Shown here: in pieces, positions 52,533-61,988 of the stretch
Position numbering within the stretch: position 1 is the first letter of the stretch
How the letters are laid out: each line of letters begins with the position of its first letter
Assembly: GCF_003635165.1 (NCBI RefSeq)
Contig: NZ_ML058597.1
Location: forward strand, 124,001-188,000
Direction of reading: 5' to 3'
Origin: Burkholderia sp. Nafp2/4-1b
Lineage (GTDB): Bacteria > Pseudomonadota > Gammaproteobacteria > Burkholderiales > Burkholderiaceae
Length of the DNA: 64,000 nucleotides
Position numbers and translations under genes: made by a program
Notes under the pieces: model-generated
Databases searched by the model: none
What the model saw: only the letters and a program-made list of their open reading frames with translations
What the model was told of the DNA's origin: nothing

Positions 52533-53603
52533 ATGGAAGAGATGGATCATAAAAAATCAATGAGGAGACTGGCCGCCGCCACCCTGGCGCTTGTATGCGC
52601 AATGAGCGCTGATGATGCTTGCGCGCAGAGCTCGGTGGTCATGTACGGCATTCTGGACATCGGCATGCAGAGCCTGACGAACGCCGGAACGAGCGGAAAA
52701 TCTTCGTTTGGCATGCTGGGCAGTGCGTTCCTGCCTTCACGTTTCGGCTTCAAGGGCGACGAGGATCTCGGCGGCGGGTATGGTGCGATCTTTCAACTTG
52801 AAAACGGCTTCGATCTCGGCAAGGGCACGCTCGTGACGCCGGGCACGTTGTTCAACCGGCTGTCCAGCGTCGGGCTGCGTTCGCCTTATGGGCGGCTGAC
52901 GTTCGGGCGCCAGTACAGCGTGCAGTTCGACAAGACGGTGCTCTACGATCCGACGTATTTCGCGAACGATTCGGCGCTTTCGCTGAACCTGATCCCGCTT
53001 GCGACGCTGAGGCTGAACAATTCCGTGAAGTTTCAGTCCGATCCGTTTTACGGATTCAATATCGAGGCCGAATATGGTTTCGGGCAGCAGTTGCCCGGCA
53101 ACGCGCTCGCAGGGCGCTACGTCGGCGCGGCTCTGGAATATGTCCGGGGAGCGCTTGCCGCTCGCGTGTTGTATGAGCAGAGCCGGGGTGCGAACATCGG
53201 CGGTGTCGATGCATCCGGGCGGGTCGACGAGCGTTATGGTGCGGCGTTCCGTTATACGGTTGGCGGCGTGACGCTTTCCGCAGGCGTCACGCGTGTGCTG
53301 GGAGATCTGCAGTTGACACCGCGCGGCACGGCTTACTGGGGTAGTGCGAAGGGTTTTGCGACACCGACGATCCAATGGTACGTGCTCGGCGGCCGTTACG
53401 ATTATCAGCGTGCGCCGGAACATCCGATGCTGTTCGTGGTTGGCAGCGAGTATTTGCTGTCGAAGGCGACGTTTCTGTACGCGCATGTCGGCACGGCCTG
53501 GAATTCCGGGGAGAGCGCGTTCGGTGTCAACAGCTTTTCGAGTGTGGGCCAGCCTGGCAAGAGCCAGGTCGGGGTGAGCGTCGGTATCCATCACAGGTTC
53601 TGA
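52533..53603 (+). CDS. Outer-membrane porin (Gram-negative general porin family)
   Basis: A 356-residue beta-barrel porin of the Burkholderia/Neisseria type. A signal peptide ends near residue 31 (DACAQ), the mature protein opens SSVVMYGILDIGM, the motif SRFGFKGDEDLGGGYGAIFQLE is typical, and the protein ends in HHRF with the C-terminal Phe recognised by the barrel-assembly machinery. An alternative ATG is three codons later. It lies among transporter and catabolic genes and may serve entry of their substrate. Confidence 0.93.
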   Translation: MEEMDHKKSMRRLAAATLALVCAMSADDACAQSSVVMYGILDIGMQSLTNAGTSGKSSFGMLGSAFLPSRFGFKGDEDLGGGYGAIFQLENGFDLGKGTLVTPGTLFNRLSSVGLRSPYGRLTFGRQYSVQFDKTVLYDPTYFANDSALSLNLIPLATLRLNNSVKFQSDPFYGFNIEAEYGFGQQLPGNALAGRYVGAALEYVRGALAARVLYEQSRGANIGGVDASGRVDERYGAAFRYTVGGVTLSAGVTRVLGDLQLTPRGTAYWGSAKGFATPTIQWYVLGGRYDYQRAPEHPMLFVVGSEYLLSKATFLYAHVGTAWNSGESAFGVNSFSSVGQPGKSQVGVSVGIHHRF

Positions 53604-53704
53604 CCCGTGCGTGCGCGGCCGTCGCGATCGAGCCGGACGCGCACACGCTGCGACTATACTTGCCGCTTCCGGGCAGGGCGCTGCCCTTGAATGCCGGGCT
53701 TCCA

Positions 53705-54622
53705 ATGAATCTTCGCAAACTGCAACACGTCCTCGCGCTCGCTCAACACCAGACTTTCAGTCGCGCTTGCGCGGAAGTGCACCTGAGTCAATCCGCGTTG
53801 TCTCGCAGCATTCAGTCGATCGAAACGGAGTTCGGTTTTGCGCTGTTCGACCGCGGTGCACAACGCATCACGTTGACGCCGTTCGGCAAGGTATTCGTCG
53901 AGCGGGCACGCCGGATCGATTTCGAGGTACGCGAACTCAGGCGCGACCTTGCACTGCTCGAGCGTGGGGAGTTCGGCGATATCTGCATCGGCCTGGGCGC
54001 GACACCGGCCGCCTTGCTCAGGCAACCGATCCTGACTTTCGGCGCCGTCAATGCGCCCGACGTTCGCGTGGTGCTCAAGCGAGGCAATACCGCCGACTTG
54101 CTCGGCATGTTGCTGGCCGAGCGCATCGACATGTTCGTCGGCGATATCGCATCACTGACGCCGCAGCCGGATATCGCGATCACGCCGCTGCCGAGATGGC
54201 GGGCTGCATTCTTTTGTGGCCGGGCGCATCCGCTCGGTGGCTTGGCCTGCGTGTCGCCGGGAGCGTTGCTGGACTACCCGATCGGATGCACGCACCTGTC
54301 GAAGTATGCACTCGAGGATCTTCATCAGCATCTCGGATTTTCGATCGGCGATCGAATCAAGCTTCAGAGCGACGATTTCGGTGAACTGGAAGCGGCGGCG
54401 GCCGTCAGCGATGTCGTCATTCTCGGCAGCCTGCCGGTGTTCGACGAAGCGGTCCGGGCAGGGAGGCTGCACGCGATACCGCTCAATCCGCCACTGGCCG
54501 GGTCGGCTCGTTTCGGGATCGTCGTGCTCGCGGGCCGGACCCAGTCGGTCACGATGCTCAGAATCAATTCGCTGGTGCAGGACGTGTTCGATAAATTTGC
54601 GGAGGAGTCGGCTTCGAAGTGA
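53705..54622 (+). CDS. LysR-family transcriptional regulator
   Basis: A 305-residue LysR protein: winged helix (about 1-60; FSRACAEVHLSQSALSRSIQSIE) and effector domain (about 90-295). It lies about 100 bp after the porin on the same strand and converges with the IclR gene 13 bp away. Its target is not evident; the porin or the M20/symporter operon are candidates. Confidence 0.9.
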   Translation: MNLRKLQHVLALAQHQTFSRACAEVHLSQSALSRSIQSIETEFGFALFDRGAQRITLTPFGKVFVERARRIDFEVRELRRDLALLERGEFGDICIGLGATPAALLRQPILTFGAVNAPDVRVVLKRGNTADLLGMLLAERIDMFVGDIASLTPQPDIAITPLPRWRAAFFCGRAHPLGGLACVSPGALLDYPIGCTHLSKYALEDLHQHLGFSIGDRIKLQSDDFGELEAAAAVSDVVILGSLPVFDEAVRAGRLHAIPLNPPLAGSARFGIVVLAGRTQSVTMLRINSLVQDVFDKFAEESASK

Positions 54623-54635
54623 GGCCTGCTCCCGG

Positions 54636-55475
54636 TTACGCACGTTCCTGAAACGCCTGCGCGATTTGCTGCGCATGCTTCTGCATCGAACGGACGAAGC
54701 GTTTGATGTTGCCGTCGGTCATGCGCGACGCGATGGCGCCGAGGCCGATTGCGCCGATCGTCTCGCCGGTATCGGTGACGATCGGAACACTGATGCCGCG
54801 ATAGTGCGTGTTCTGGAGATCGACGTCGAGGCAGCCGAACCCGTAGCGGCGGCAATGGGCGACGCGTGCGCGAATCTCCTGCACCGTGGTGCCGAACGCG
54901 GCGAAGCGCCGGGCGTTGCGGGCGAGAAGTGCATCGAGCTCCGCGCGCGACATCGTATGCATCAGCGCGATGCCGCCGATACTGACGCCGAGCGGGCGCC
55001 GGTTGCCGACATCCACGTAGAGAATTTTCGCCGGGTTATCGCCCGCACGGCGGTCGACGCAGATCGAATCGAGCGCGTTGCGCGCGGTCAGGAATACCGT
55101 TTCGCCGAAGCTGCTGCGCAATGCGTCCAGATGCGGTGATGCAAGGGTCCTGACGGGAAAGCGATTGCGGCGTGACAACGCGAGCAGGAACACCTCCTGG
55201 CCCACGTAGTAACGGCGCTCTCCCGGCGGCTTTTCCACGAGCCCCTGGTCGACGAGCGTTGCGAGCAGGCGATGCACGGTAGCCGGCGCCAGCGCGAGTT
55301 CCTCGGCGATTTCACTCAGCCGTCTTCCCTGATCCTGGCCGATCGCCACCGCGCCGAGGATTTGCGCGACCCGCTCCGTGCTGCGCACGATTTCGTGTCT
55401 GCCCGATACAGGGCCGTCGTCGTCACCGGCACGCTCCGGTCTGACCGCTCTCTCCACTTTCCGTCCCGTCGTCAT
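54636..55475 (-). CDS. IclR-family transcriptional regulator
   Basis: A 279-residue regulator. After a basic N terminus, the IclR helix-turn-helix (about 33-95; RRLSEIAEELALAPATVHRLLATL) is followed by the effector-binding GAF-like domain (about 105-275), with GRRPLGVSIGGIALMH and YGFGCLDVDLQNTHYRGISVPI. It is divergent from the MFS-thioesterase-BKACE group across about 247 bp and is the likely controller of that group. The ligand is probably an acid metabolite of the pathway. Confidence 0.9.
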   Translation of the reverse strand: MTTGRKVERAVRPERAGDDDGPVSGRHEIVRSTERVAQILGAVAIGQDQGRRLSEIAEELALAPATVHRLLATLVDQGLVEKPPGERRYYVGQEVFLLALSRRNRFPVRTLASPHLDALRSSFGETVFLTARNALDSICVDRRAGDNPAKILYVDVGNRRPLGVSIGGIALMHTMSRAELDALLARNARRFAAFGTTVQEIRARVAHCRRYGFGCLDVDLQNTHYRGISVPIVTDTGETIGAIGLGAIASRMTDGNIKRFVRSMQKHAQQIAQAFQERA

Positions 55476-55722
55476 TGCCGTTGCCCGAATTGCATGATCG
55501 CCTGCACCCGTTTGCCGCGGAAGCCGCTTTTTCGCGCCGCTCTTTCGGCATGCGTGATTTTTCCGACAGGCGGAATTTTGCGTCGTTCCCGGATTGTTGC
55601 ACGGTTCCCGCGTTACTACACTGAGCCTGCCGATGACCGAACGAAAACAACGTGGTCGGCACGATATCCAGACATTCGATCCGGCATGCGTGCTCGTGCG
55701 CAAGGCCGGAAGAGGAGACAAG

Positions 55723-57042
55723 ATGCAATCGACCATTGCCGTGCCGGACGCGGTGCCGTCCGACCGTGCCGACCGGGTATTTCGCAAGATCATGTGGCGC
55801 GTGATGCCGTTGGTCTTCCTCGGCTACATGTGTGCTTTCCTGGACCGCATCAACATCGGCTATGCGCAGCTGCAGATGAAGGACGCGCTGGGCTTTTCCG
55901 ATTCCGTGTACGGGCTGGGCGCCGGCATCTTCTTCGTGAGTTATCTGTTGTGCGAAGTACCGAGCAACATGTTGTTCGAGCGGCTGGGAGCGCGCAGGAC
56001 GTTCCTGCGCATCATGCTGCTTTGGGGGCTGACGTCGGCCGCCACGATGTTCGTTCGAACGCCGCTGCAGTTCTATGTGATGCGCTTCCTGCTCGGCGTG
56101 TTCGAGGCCGGTTTTTTCCCGGGCGTGATTCTTTATCTCGGCTACTGGTTCACGCCCGAATGGCGCGGGCGCGCGACCAGCGCGTTTCTGTTCGCGTTGC
56201 CGGTGGCGGGTGTCGTGGGCGGTCCGTTGTCCGGCACCATCATCCGCGGCATGAACGGCATCGGCGGGCTGGCCGGCTGGCAATGGTGTTTCCTGCTCGA
56301 AGGGTTGCCGACGGTGTTCGTCGGCCTGCTTTGCTATCGATTCCTGTCCGACACACCGGAAGCGGCGCGATGGCTGAGCGCCGACGAAAAGCGTGTCGTC
56401 GCGGCGGCGCTGCCTCCCAGGAACGCGGGCAGGCACGGCGGGTGGCCGGCGATTCGCGACGCGCTGTCCGATGTGCGCGTGTACTCGCTCGGCTTGGTCT
56501 ATTTCGCGATCGCGTGCGGCTCGTATGCATTCACCTTCTGGCTGCCGATGCTGATCAAGGGGCTCGGCGTGAACGATCCGGCGACGATCGGCTGGTATGC
56601 GCTGCCGCCGTATGCCGCGGGTGCGATCGGCACGTGGGCCGTCGCGGCCCGCTCGGACGGACGGCACGAGCGGCGCACGTACATCGTCGCGTCGATGCTG
56701 ATCGCGGCCGTTGCGTTGGCGGCGACCACGCTGGCAAGCCATTCGCTGGTCGTGTCGCTCGCGCTCCTGTGTGCGACCAATTTCTTCCTGATGGGCGCCG
56801 GCGTGGTGTTCTGGGCCGTGCCGTCCGCCGTGCTGCCGGCGCAAAGCGCGGCGGCGGGCATCGCGCTCGTCAGCAGCATCGGCATTCTCGGCGGATTTTT
56901 CAGTCCGGCGCTGATCGGCCTGACGCGCGATCTCACCGGCAGCCTGTCGGGCGGATTGCAGTTGATGAGCGTGATTCTCGTCGTCGGCGCGGGCATCGCG
57001 CGAGTGGCGATCAAACGAGGCATTGCGCACGATGTTCGATGA
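55723..57042 (+). CDS. MFS transporter, anion:cation symporter (tartrate/phthalate type)
   Basis: A 439-residue major facilitator with 12 predicted helices. The N-terminal motif region LGYMCAFLDRINIGYAQLQM and GARRTFLRIML places it in the ACS family, which takes up organic acids such as tartrate, hexuronates or phthalates. AGAGGAGA precedes ATG 55723. It heads a group with thioesterase and BKACE-like genes and is divergent from the IclR gene, so it probably imports the acid that these enzymes process. Confidence 0.92.
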   Translation: MQSTIAVPDAVPSDRADRVFRKIMWRVMPLVFLGYMCAFLDRINIGYAQLQMKDALGFSDSVYGLGAGIFFVSYLLCEVPSNMLFERLGARRTFLRIMLLWGLTSAATMFVRTPLQFYVMRFLLGVFEAGFFPGVILYLGYWFTPEWRGRATSAFLFALPVAGVVGGPLSGTIIRGMNGIGGLAGWQWCFLLEGLPTVFVGLLCYRFLSDTPEAARWLSADEKRVVAAALPPRNAGRHGGWPAIRDALSDVRVYSLGLVYFAIACGSYAFTFWLPMLIKGLGVNDPATIGWYALPPYAAGAIGTWAVAARSDGRHERRTYIVASMLIAAVALAATTLASHSLVVSLALLCATNFFLMGAGVVFWAVPSAVLPAQSAAAGIALVSSIGILGGFFSPALIGLTRDLTGSLSGGLQLMSVILVVGAGIARVAIKRGIAHDVR

Positions 57043-57055
57043 TCGAGGAGCCATC

Positions 57056-57523
57056 TTGAACCCTTCCCGCGACACCGCGTTCCGACGCGAACGCATCATC
57101 CGCTTTCACCACTGCGACCCCGCGGGGATCGTGTTCTATCCGCAATATCTGGTGATGCTCCACGCGTTCATCGAATCCTGGTTCGACGAGGGCCTGGAAG
57201 AGCCGTACGGGCATTTCATCGGACAGCAGCGCCTGGGCATTCCCGTCGTACAGCTCGAATGCGCGTTCCTCGCGCCGAGCCGCCTCGGCGACCGGGTCGA
57301 TTTCTCGCTCGCGGTCGGGCGGCTGGGAACGAGTTCGATCGAACTCCTGCTGGAAGTGTGCGGGCGCGCGCGGGACGGCACGCCGGAGGTGCGCATGAAG
57401 GCGCACCAGACCGTCGTCCTGGTGTCGCTCGATACGCACCGTCCCGTGCCGCTGCCGCCGTCGCTGCGCGAGCGTATGTCCGGCTTTCTTCGCCCGGCCG
57501 GCGTGGTGGACGGTTGCGGGTAG
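57056..57523 (+). CDS. Acyl-CoA thioesterase (4-hydroxybenzoyl-CoA thioesterase-like hotdog)
   Basis: A 155-residue hotdog-fold thioesterase. The motif HHCDPAGIVFYPQYL is almost identical to the 4HBT active-site helix of Pseudomonas-type enzymes, with the catalytic Asp. GAGGAG at 57045-57050 is best spaced for a TTG start at 57056; an ATG at 57032 overlapping the MFS stop is an alternative. Its position beside a BKACE-like gene recalls the cdhB/cdhC pair in this window. The acyl-CoA substrate is unknown. Confidence 0.88.
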   Translation: MNPSRDTAFRRERIIRFHHCDPAGIVFYPQYLVMLHAFIESWFDEGLEEPYGHFIGQQRLGIPVVQLECAFLAPSRLGDRVDFSLAVGRLGTSSIELLLEVCGRARDGTPEVRMKAHQTVVLVSLDTHRPVPLPPSLRERMSGFLRPAGVVDGCG

Positions 57524-57587
57524 GCATGGGCCCGCTCCAGCGGTCGCAATGCAATCAAATTTCAAACGAAGCGGAAAGGAAACGAAG

Positions 57588-58511
57588 ATGGCAAACCGAA
57601 AAGTAATCGTGCTCGTCGCGCCGACGGGCGGCATGGCGTTCAAGTCGCAGAATCCGAAGCTGCCGACCCAGCCCGAGGAAATCGCGCGGGACGTCTACGA
57701 CTGCTACAACGCGGGCGCCAGCGTCGCGGCGATCCATGCCCGCCTGCCGAACGATCTCGCGACCTGCAACGCGGAGATCTACCGCGACATCAATACGCGC
57801 ATTCGCGCGAAATGCGACATCGTGATCAACAATTCGACGGGCGGCGGCATCCATGGCGACATGGTGAAGCCGTTCGAGGACGGCCTGCTCGATACCGTGT
57901 GGAGCGAGCGCCTGAAGGGAATGGATGCAGGGGCGGAGATGTGTACGCTCGACGCGTGCACGATGAACGCGACGTTCAACGGCACCGAAGTGCTGCTCAA
58001 CACGCCGCCGTCGCGTTGTCGCGAACTCGCCGAAGGGATGAAGCAACGCGGGATCAAGCCGGAATGGGAGGTGTTCAATCCGGCCCATATTCTGCAGGAC
58101 GTCGCGAGCCTGATCGAACAGGGGTTTGACGAACCGCCTTATATCGTGAACATGGTGCTCAACGCGCATCGCGGGTTCCAGAACGCGATGCCGTACACGC
58201 CGCGCGTGCTGCAGTCGATGGTCGATCTGCTGCCGAAGGACAGCCTGTTCTGCGTGAGCGGGATCGGCCCCGCTCAACTGCCGGCCGGGATCAATGCGCT
58301 GCTGCTCGGCGGGGCGATCATCCGGGTCGGCCTCGAAGACAATCTCTATTACCGGCAGGGCGAATTGACGACCAACGTTGCGCTGGTCGAGCGAACCGTG
58401 CGGCTGCTGAGGGAAATGGACTACGACGTCGCGTCGCCGGCCGAAGCGCGTCAGATGCTCGGCCTGCCGCGCAAGGACACGCGCGCACGTCCGCAATTCT
58501 CGGTGGTCTGA
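57588..58511 (+). CDS. Atypical BKACE-family (beta-keto acid cleavage) enzyme
   Basis: A 307-residue TIM-barrel protein of the BKACE family, which condenses a beta-keto acid with acetyl-CoA giving acetoacetate and a new CoA ester. The alignment with CdhC in this window is clear (GASVA... and GLEDN with Glu250), but the metal motif HxHxRD is changed to AIHARL: Ala48 replaces the first His, His50 and Arg52 stay, Leu53 replaces Asp. One of three usual metal ligands is thus missing. It follows the thioesterase by 64 bp; GAAAGGA precedes the ATG. Exact chemistry is uncertain. Confidence 0.85.
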   Translation: MANRKVIVLVAPTGGMAFKSQNPKLPTQPEEIARDVYDCYNAGASVAAIHARLPNDLATCNAEIYRDINTRIRAKCDIVINNSTGGGIHGDMVKPFEDGLLDTVWSERLKGMDAGAEMCTLDACTMNATFNGTEVLLNTPPSRCRELAEGMKQRGIKPEWEVFNPAHILQDVASLIEQGFDEPPYIVNMVLNAHRGFQNAMPYTPRVLQSMVDLLPKDSLFCVSGIGPAQLPAGINALLLGGAIIRVGLEDNLYYRQGELTTNVALVERTVRLLREMDYDVASPAEARQMLGLPRKDTRARPQFSVV

Positions 58512-58731
58512 CGATTTGCCGGGTTTCCGTTGATGGCCGTGGTGCTGACGTCTCCCGGCAAGCTCCAGCGCATTGCGGCGCTGCGAAGCGCCGGGTCGTG
58601 CCGGGCGCGATGGTCGCACCACGTCTGGATCTAGAATTGATGCCTGATCGCCCGACATGCCGCTGCCCGGACGATGTTCCGATATCGCAGCCGGCCTGTC
58701 GGGCGTACCGCTCTCTTCAACGGATTCCAAC

Positions 58732-59631
58732 ATGCGCATTCCACCGCTCAAGGCGATCATCGCGTTCGAAAGCGTGGCCCGGACCAAAAGCGTCAATCGC
58801 GCGGCGGACGAGCTGGGCCTGACCGCGTCCGCCGTGAGTCACCAGCTCAGCAACCTCGAATCGCAGATCGGTCAGCCGTTGTTCCAGCGCTCGGGGCGCG
58901 GCCTCGTCCTCACACCGACCGGTGAACGCTACCTGGCCGACGTCACGGGCTCGCTCGCCGACCTGAGCCGCGCGACCGAGCGCGCATCGAGCCGCACCGA
59001 GGTCGATATCCTGCGCGTGCATTCGAGCCCGAGCTTCGGGCTGATGTGGCTGCTGCCGCGGCTGTCGTCGTTTCAGGAGGCGAACGGCGATATCCAGCTG
59101 AACCTCGCGTGTTCTTACGAAAACGTGTCGTTCTCGAACGGCTTCTACGATATCGATGTGCGGCACGGCTACGGGAACTGGGACAACCTCGAGGTGAAGA
59201 CGGTCCGCGGCGAATTCATCGCGCCGCTAGCGTCGCCGCAGTACCTCGAACGGCATCCGGTGAACGCGCCGGAAGACCTGCTCGCACATCGTCTGATCTA
59301 TTCCGAAACGCCGCTGGTGCAGTGGAAGCAGTGGTTCGGCCGCACGGGCGTGCCGCTTGCCGCGCAGAAGACGTTCGACTTCTCGTTCGATCGCTCGTAC
59401 ATGTCGCTCGAAACCGCCGCGCTTGGCCTCGGCATCGCGCTCGAAAGCCTGATGCTCGCGTCGGTGAAGATCCGCGAAGGGCTGCTGGTGCCGGTGTTCG
59501 ACGACACCCATGCGGTGGAAGTCAGCGCGCATCACCTCGTTTACCCGCGGCAGAACGCGGAGCTGCCGCGCGTGAAGCGCTTCCTCGCGTGGATCGAGCG
59601 CGAGGTCGCCACGCAGGGCCGGGCGGGCTGA
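58732..59631 (+). CDS. LysR-family regulator (GcvA-like)
   Basis: A 299-residue LysR protein of the GcvA-like subgroup: short N terminus (IPPLKAIIAFESVARTKSV), winged helix with NRAADELGLTASAVSHQL and an effector domain. It precedes, on the same strand, the SDR-MFS-transketolase genes and probably controls them. A CTCA-N8-TGAG inverted repeat (59707-59722) with T-N11-A character in the next gap is a possible site. Confidence 0.9.
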   Translation: MRIPPLKAIIAFESVARTKSVNRAADELGLTASAVSHQLSNLESQIGQPLFQRSGRGLVLTPTGERYLADVTGSLADLSRATERASSRTEVDILRVHSSPSFGLMWLLPRLSSFQEANGDIQLNLACSYENVSFSNGFYDIDVRHGYGNWDNLEVKTVRGEFIAPLASPQYLERHPVNAPEDLLAHRLIYSETPLVQWKQWFGRTGVPLAAQKTFDFSFDRSYMSLETAALGLGIALESLMLASVKIREGLLVPVFDDTHAVEVSAHHLVYPRQNAELPRVKRFLAWIEREVATQGRAG

Positions 59632-59706
59632 ACGCCGCGCATCCGGCCTGCGCGCGATATTGCGTTGCAGCACGCCGCGATGGCCCGCGGCGACATCTGA
59701 AATTTT

Positions 59707-59722
59707 CTCAACTATGGCTGAG
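59707..59722 (+). promoter_or_regulatory. Possible LysR-type site before the SDR gene
   Basis: CTCA-ACTATGGC-TGAG, an interrupted palindrome 71 bases before the SDR start. Short arms make this tentative. Confidence 0.28.
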
Positions 59723-59793
59723 CGTTTCCGCGTTGATGCGGGTGTCGGGCGAGCCGACACTCTGCACACACACATCAATACAGGAGACGAACG

Positions 59794-60543
59794 ATGTTGC
59801 TCGACCACAAGACCATCATCGTGACCGGTGCCGCGTCGCCACGCGGAATCGGCAAGGCCACGGCCCGCGCACTGGCCGCCCAAGGCGCCCACATTGCGAT
59901 TCTCGATCTGCGCCGGGAAGACGCGGAGGCCGCCGCCGCCGACCTCGGCCCGGGCCACCTCGGCCTGGCCTGCGACGTGACCGACCGCGACGCGTGCGTG
60001 GCGGCAGCCCGGGCAACGCTGGAGCGCTTCGGCCGCATCGACGGCCTCGTGAACAACGCCGGCATCACCCAGCCGGTGCGGACGCTGGACATTGCGGCGC
60101 GCGACTTCGATGCGATCGTCGACGTGAACCTGCGCGGCACGCTGTACATGTCGCAGGCGGTGCTGCCGGCGATGAAGGAGCAGCGCGGCGGCAGCATCGT
60201 GTGCATGTCGTCGGTGTCCGCGCAGCGCGGCGGCGGCATCTTCGGCGGCCCGCACTACAGCGCCGCGAAGGCCGGCGTGCTCGGCCTCGCGAAGGCGATG
60301 GCGCGCGAATTCGGCGCCGATCATATCCGCATCAATTCGATCACGCCGGGCCTGATCCAGACCGACATCACCGGCGACAAGCTGACGCCCGCGATGCGCG
60401 AGGACATCATCAAGGGCATTCCGCTCGGCCGCCTCGGCGATGCCGACGACGTCGCCAATGCGTGCCTGTTCCTGCTGAGCGACCTGTCGAGCTACCTGAC
60501 CGGCATCACGCTCGACGTCAATGGCGGGATGCTGATCCACTGA
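59794..60543 (+). CDS. Short-chain dehydrogenase/reductase
   Basis: A 249-residue classical SDR with an extended cofactor loop (TGAASPRGIG, two residues longer than usual TGxxxGIG), NNAGI, catalytic Ser (SSVS) and HYSAAK, and LDVNGGM near the C terminus. AGGAGA precedes ATG. It is the first gene of a presumed operon with an MFS carrier and two transketolase halves; it may oxidise a sugar acid or polyol or reduce a keto acid. The substrate is unknown. Confidence 0.88.
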   Translation: MLLDHKTIIVTGAASPRGIGKATARALAAQGAHIAILDLRREDAEAAAADLGPGHLGLACDVTDRDACVAAARATLERFGRIDGLVNNAGITQPVRTLDIAARDFDAIVDVNLRGTLYMSQAVLPAMKEQRGGSIVCMSSVSAQRGGGIFGGPHYSAAKAGVLGLAKAMAREFGADHIRINSITPGLIQTDITGDKLTPAMREDIIKGIPLGRLGDADDVANACLFLLSDLSSYLTGITLDVNGGMLIH

Positions 60544-60617
60544 CAACGGCGCCGCGACACGCGCGGCGCCGCCCATCATGCACCCGGGACAACCCGGGGC
60601 CGTGGCAGGAGACAAAC

Positions 60618-61943
60618 ATGAGAGCAAAGTACCCCGCATCGCCGGCTCAGGCCGAGATGCTGCAACGGGACGACGCGCAGACGTTCGAAGCGGCGACCTA
60701 TGCGAAGGTCGCGCGCCGGCTGATCCCGTTCCTGATGTTGTGCTATCTCGGCGCCTATCTCGACCGCGTCAACGTCGGATTCGCGAAGCTGCAGATGCTG
60801 AGCGACCTGCGTTTCAGCGAGACGGTGTACGGGATGGGCGCAGGCATTTTCTTTCTCGGCTACTTTCTGTTCGAAGTGCCAAGCAACCTGATCCTGCATC
60901 GAGTCGGCGCGCGCCGCTGGCTCGCGCGCATCATGCTGACCTGGGCGGTGATCTCGGCGAGCTTCGTGTTCGTCAAGTCGCCCACCGCGTTCTACGTGCT
61001 GCGATTTCTGCTCGGCGTCGCCGAAGCCGGCTTCGCGCCGGGCGTGATTCTGTACCTCACGTACTGGTTCCCGTCGGCGCGGCGCGCGAAGGCGCTGTCG
61101 CTGTTTTTCATGGCGATTCCGCTCGCCGGGATCATCGGCGGGCCGCTGTCCGGCGCGATCATGCACTCGCTGCACGGCGCAATGTCGCTGGCCGGCTGGA
61201 AATGGCTGTTCCTGCTCGAAGCGCTGCCGTCGCTCGTGCTGGGCGTCGCGATCCTGCTGTATCTCGACGACGGCATTGACCGCGCGAAGTGGCTCACCGA
61301 CGCAGAAAAGGCCTTGCTGACGCGCAATGTGACGGCCGACGCGGAGCACACGACCGCGCACCTGTCGATTCGCGCGTTCGCCGCCGACCGTCGTCTGTGG
61401 CTGATGGCCGCGATCTACTTCTGCGTCGTGCTCGGGCAGTACGGCCTCACGTTCTGGCTGCCGACGATCATTCGCAAGGCCGGTGTCGCCGATCCGTTGT
61501 GGGTGGGGCTGTTCACTGCGATTCCGTATGCGTGCGCGATCGTCGCGCTGCCGCTGATCGGCATGAGCGCGGATCGCCGTCGCGAGCGCCGCTTCCATCT
61601 CGCGGTGCCGATGCTGGTCGCGGCGGCCGGCTTCGCGACGTTGCCGATGCTCGGCAGCGTCGGCGCGTCGATCGTGTGCCTGAGCATTGCGTCGGCCGGC
61701 ATCCTCGCGTCGTCGTCGCAGTTCTGGTCGCTGCCGACGGCGCTGCTGGGCGGAATGTCGGCGGCAGCCGGAATCGCCGCGGTCAACTGCTTCGCGAACC
61801 TGGCGGGCTTCTTCTCGCCGGCGATCGTCGGCTGGCTGAACGACCTGACCGGCAAGTCCACCGCGGGGCTGCTCTTCATCTCCGTCGCGATCACGGTCGG
61901 CGCACTGCTGGTGTTCTTCGTGCCCCGATCCGTCAATCGCTGA
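60618..61943 (+). CDS. MFS transporter, anion:cation symporter type
   Basis: A 441-residue major facilitator with 12 helices, homologous to the other MFS protein in this window (LGAYLDRVNVGFAKLQM, GARRWLARIML). The ACS family carries organic anions. The start at 60618 follows AGGAGACAA. It lies 74 bp after the SDR and 45 bp before the transketolase genes and likely imports their substrate. Confidence 0.92.
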   Translation: MRAKYPASPAQAEMLQRDDAQTFEAATYAKVARRLIPFLMLCYLGAYLDRVNVGFAKLQMLSDLRFSETVYGMGAGIFFLGYFLFEVPSNLILHRVGARRWLARIMLTWAVISASFVFVKSPTAFYVLRFLLGVAEAGFAPGVILYLTYWFPSARRAKALSLFFMAIPLAGIIGGPLSGAIMHSLHGAMSLAGWKWLFLLEALPSLVLGVAILLYLDDGIDRAKWLTDAEKALLTRNVTADAEHTTAHLSIRAFAADRRLWLMAAIYFCVVLGQYGLTFWLPTIIRKAGVADPLWVGLFTAIPYACAIVALPLIGMSADRRRERRFHLAVPMLVAAAGFATLPMLGSVGASIVCLSIASAGILASSSQFWSLPTALLGGMSAAAGIAAVNCFANLAGFFSPAIVGWLNDLTGKSTAGLLFISVAITVGALLVFFVPRSVNR

Positions 61944-61988
61944 TTCGTTTTCCTACCCATTCCTTCCGACCCGATACTGGAGTTATCG

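Noticed and set aside
57588..58511. Second copy of cdhC
   Set aside because: It is in the same family, but the metal motif differs and no carnitine dehydrogenase or betaine-binding protein adjoins.
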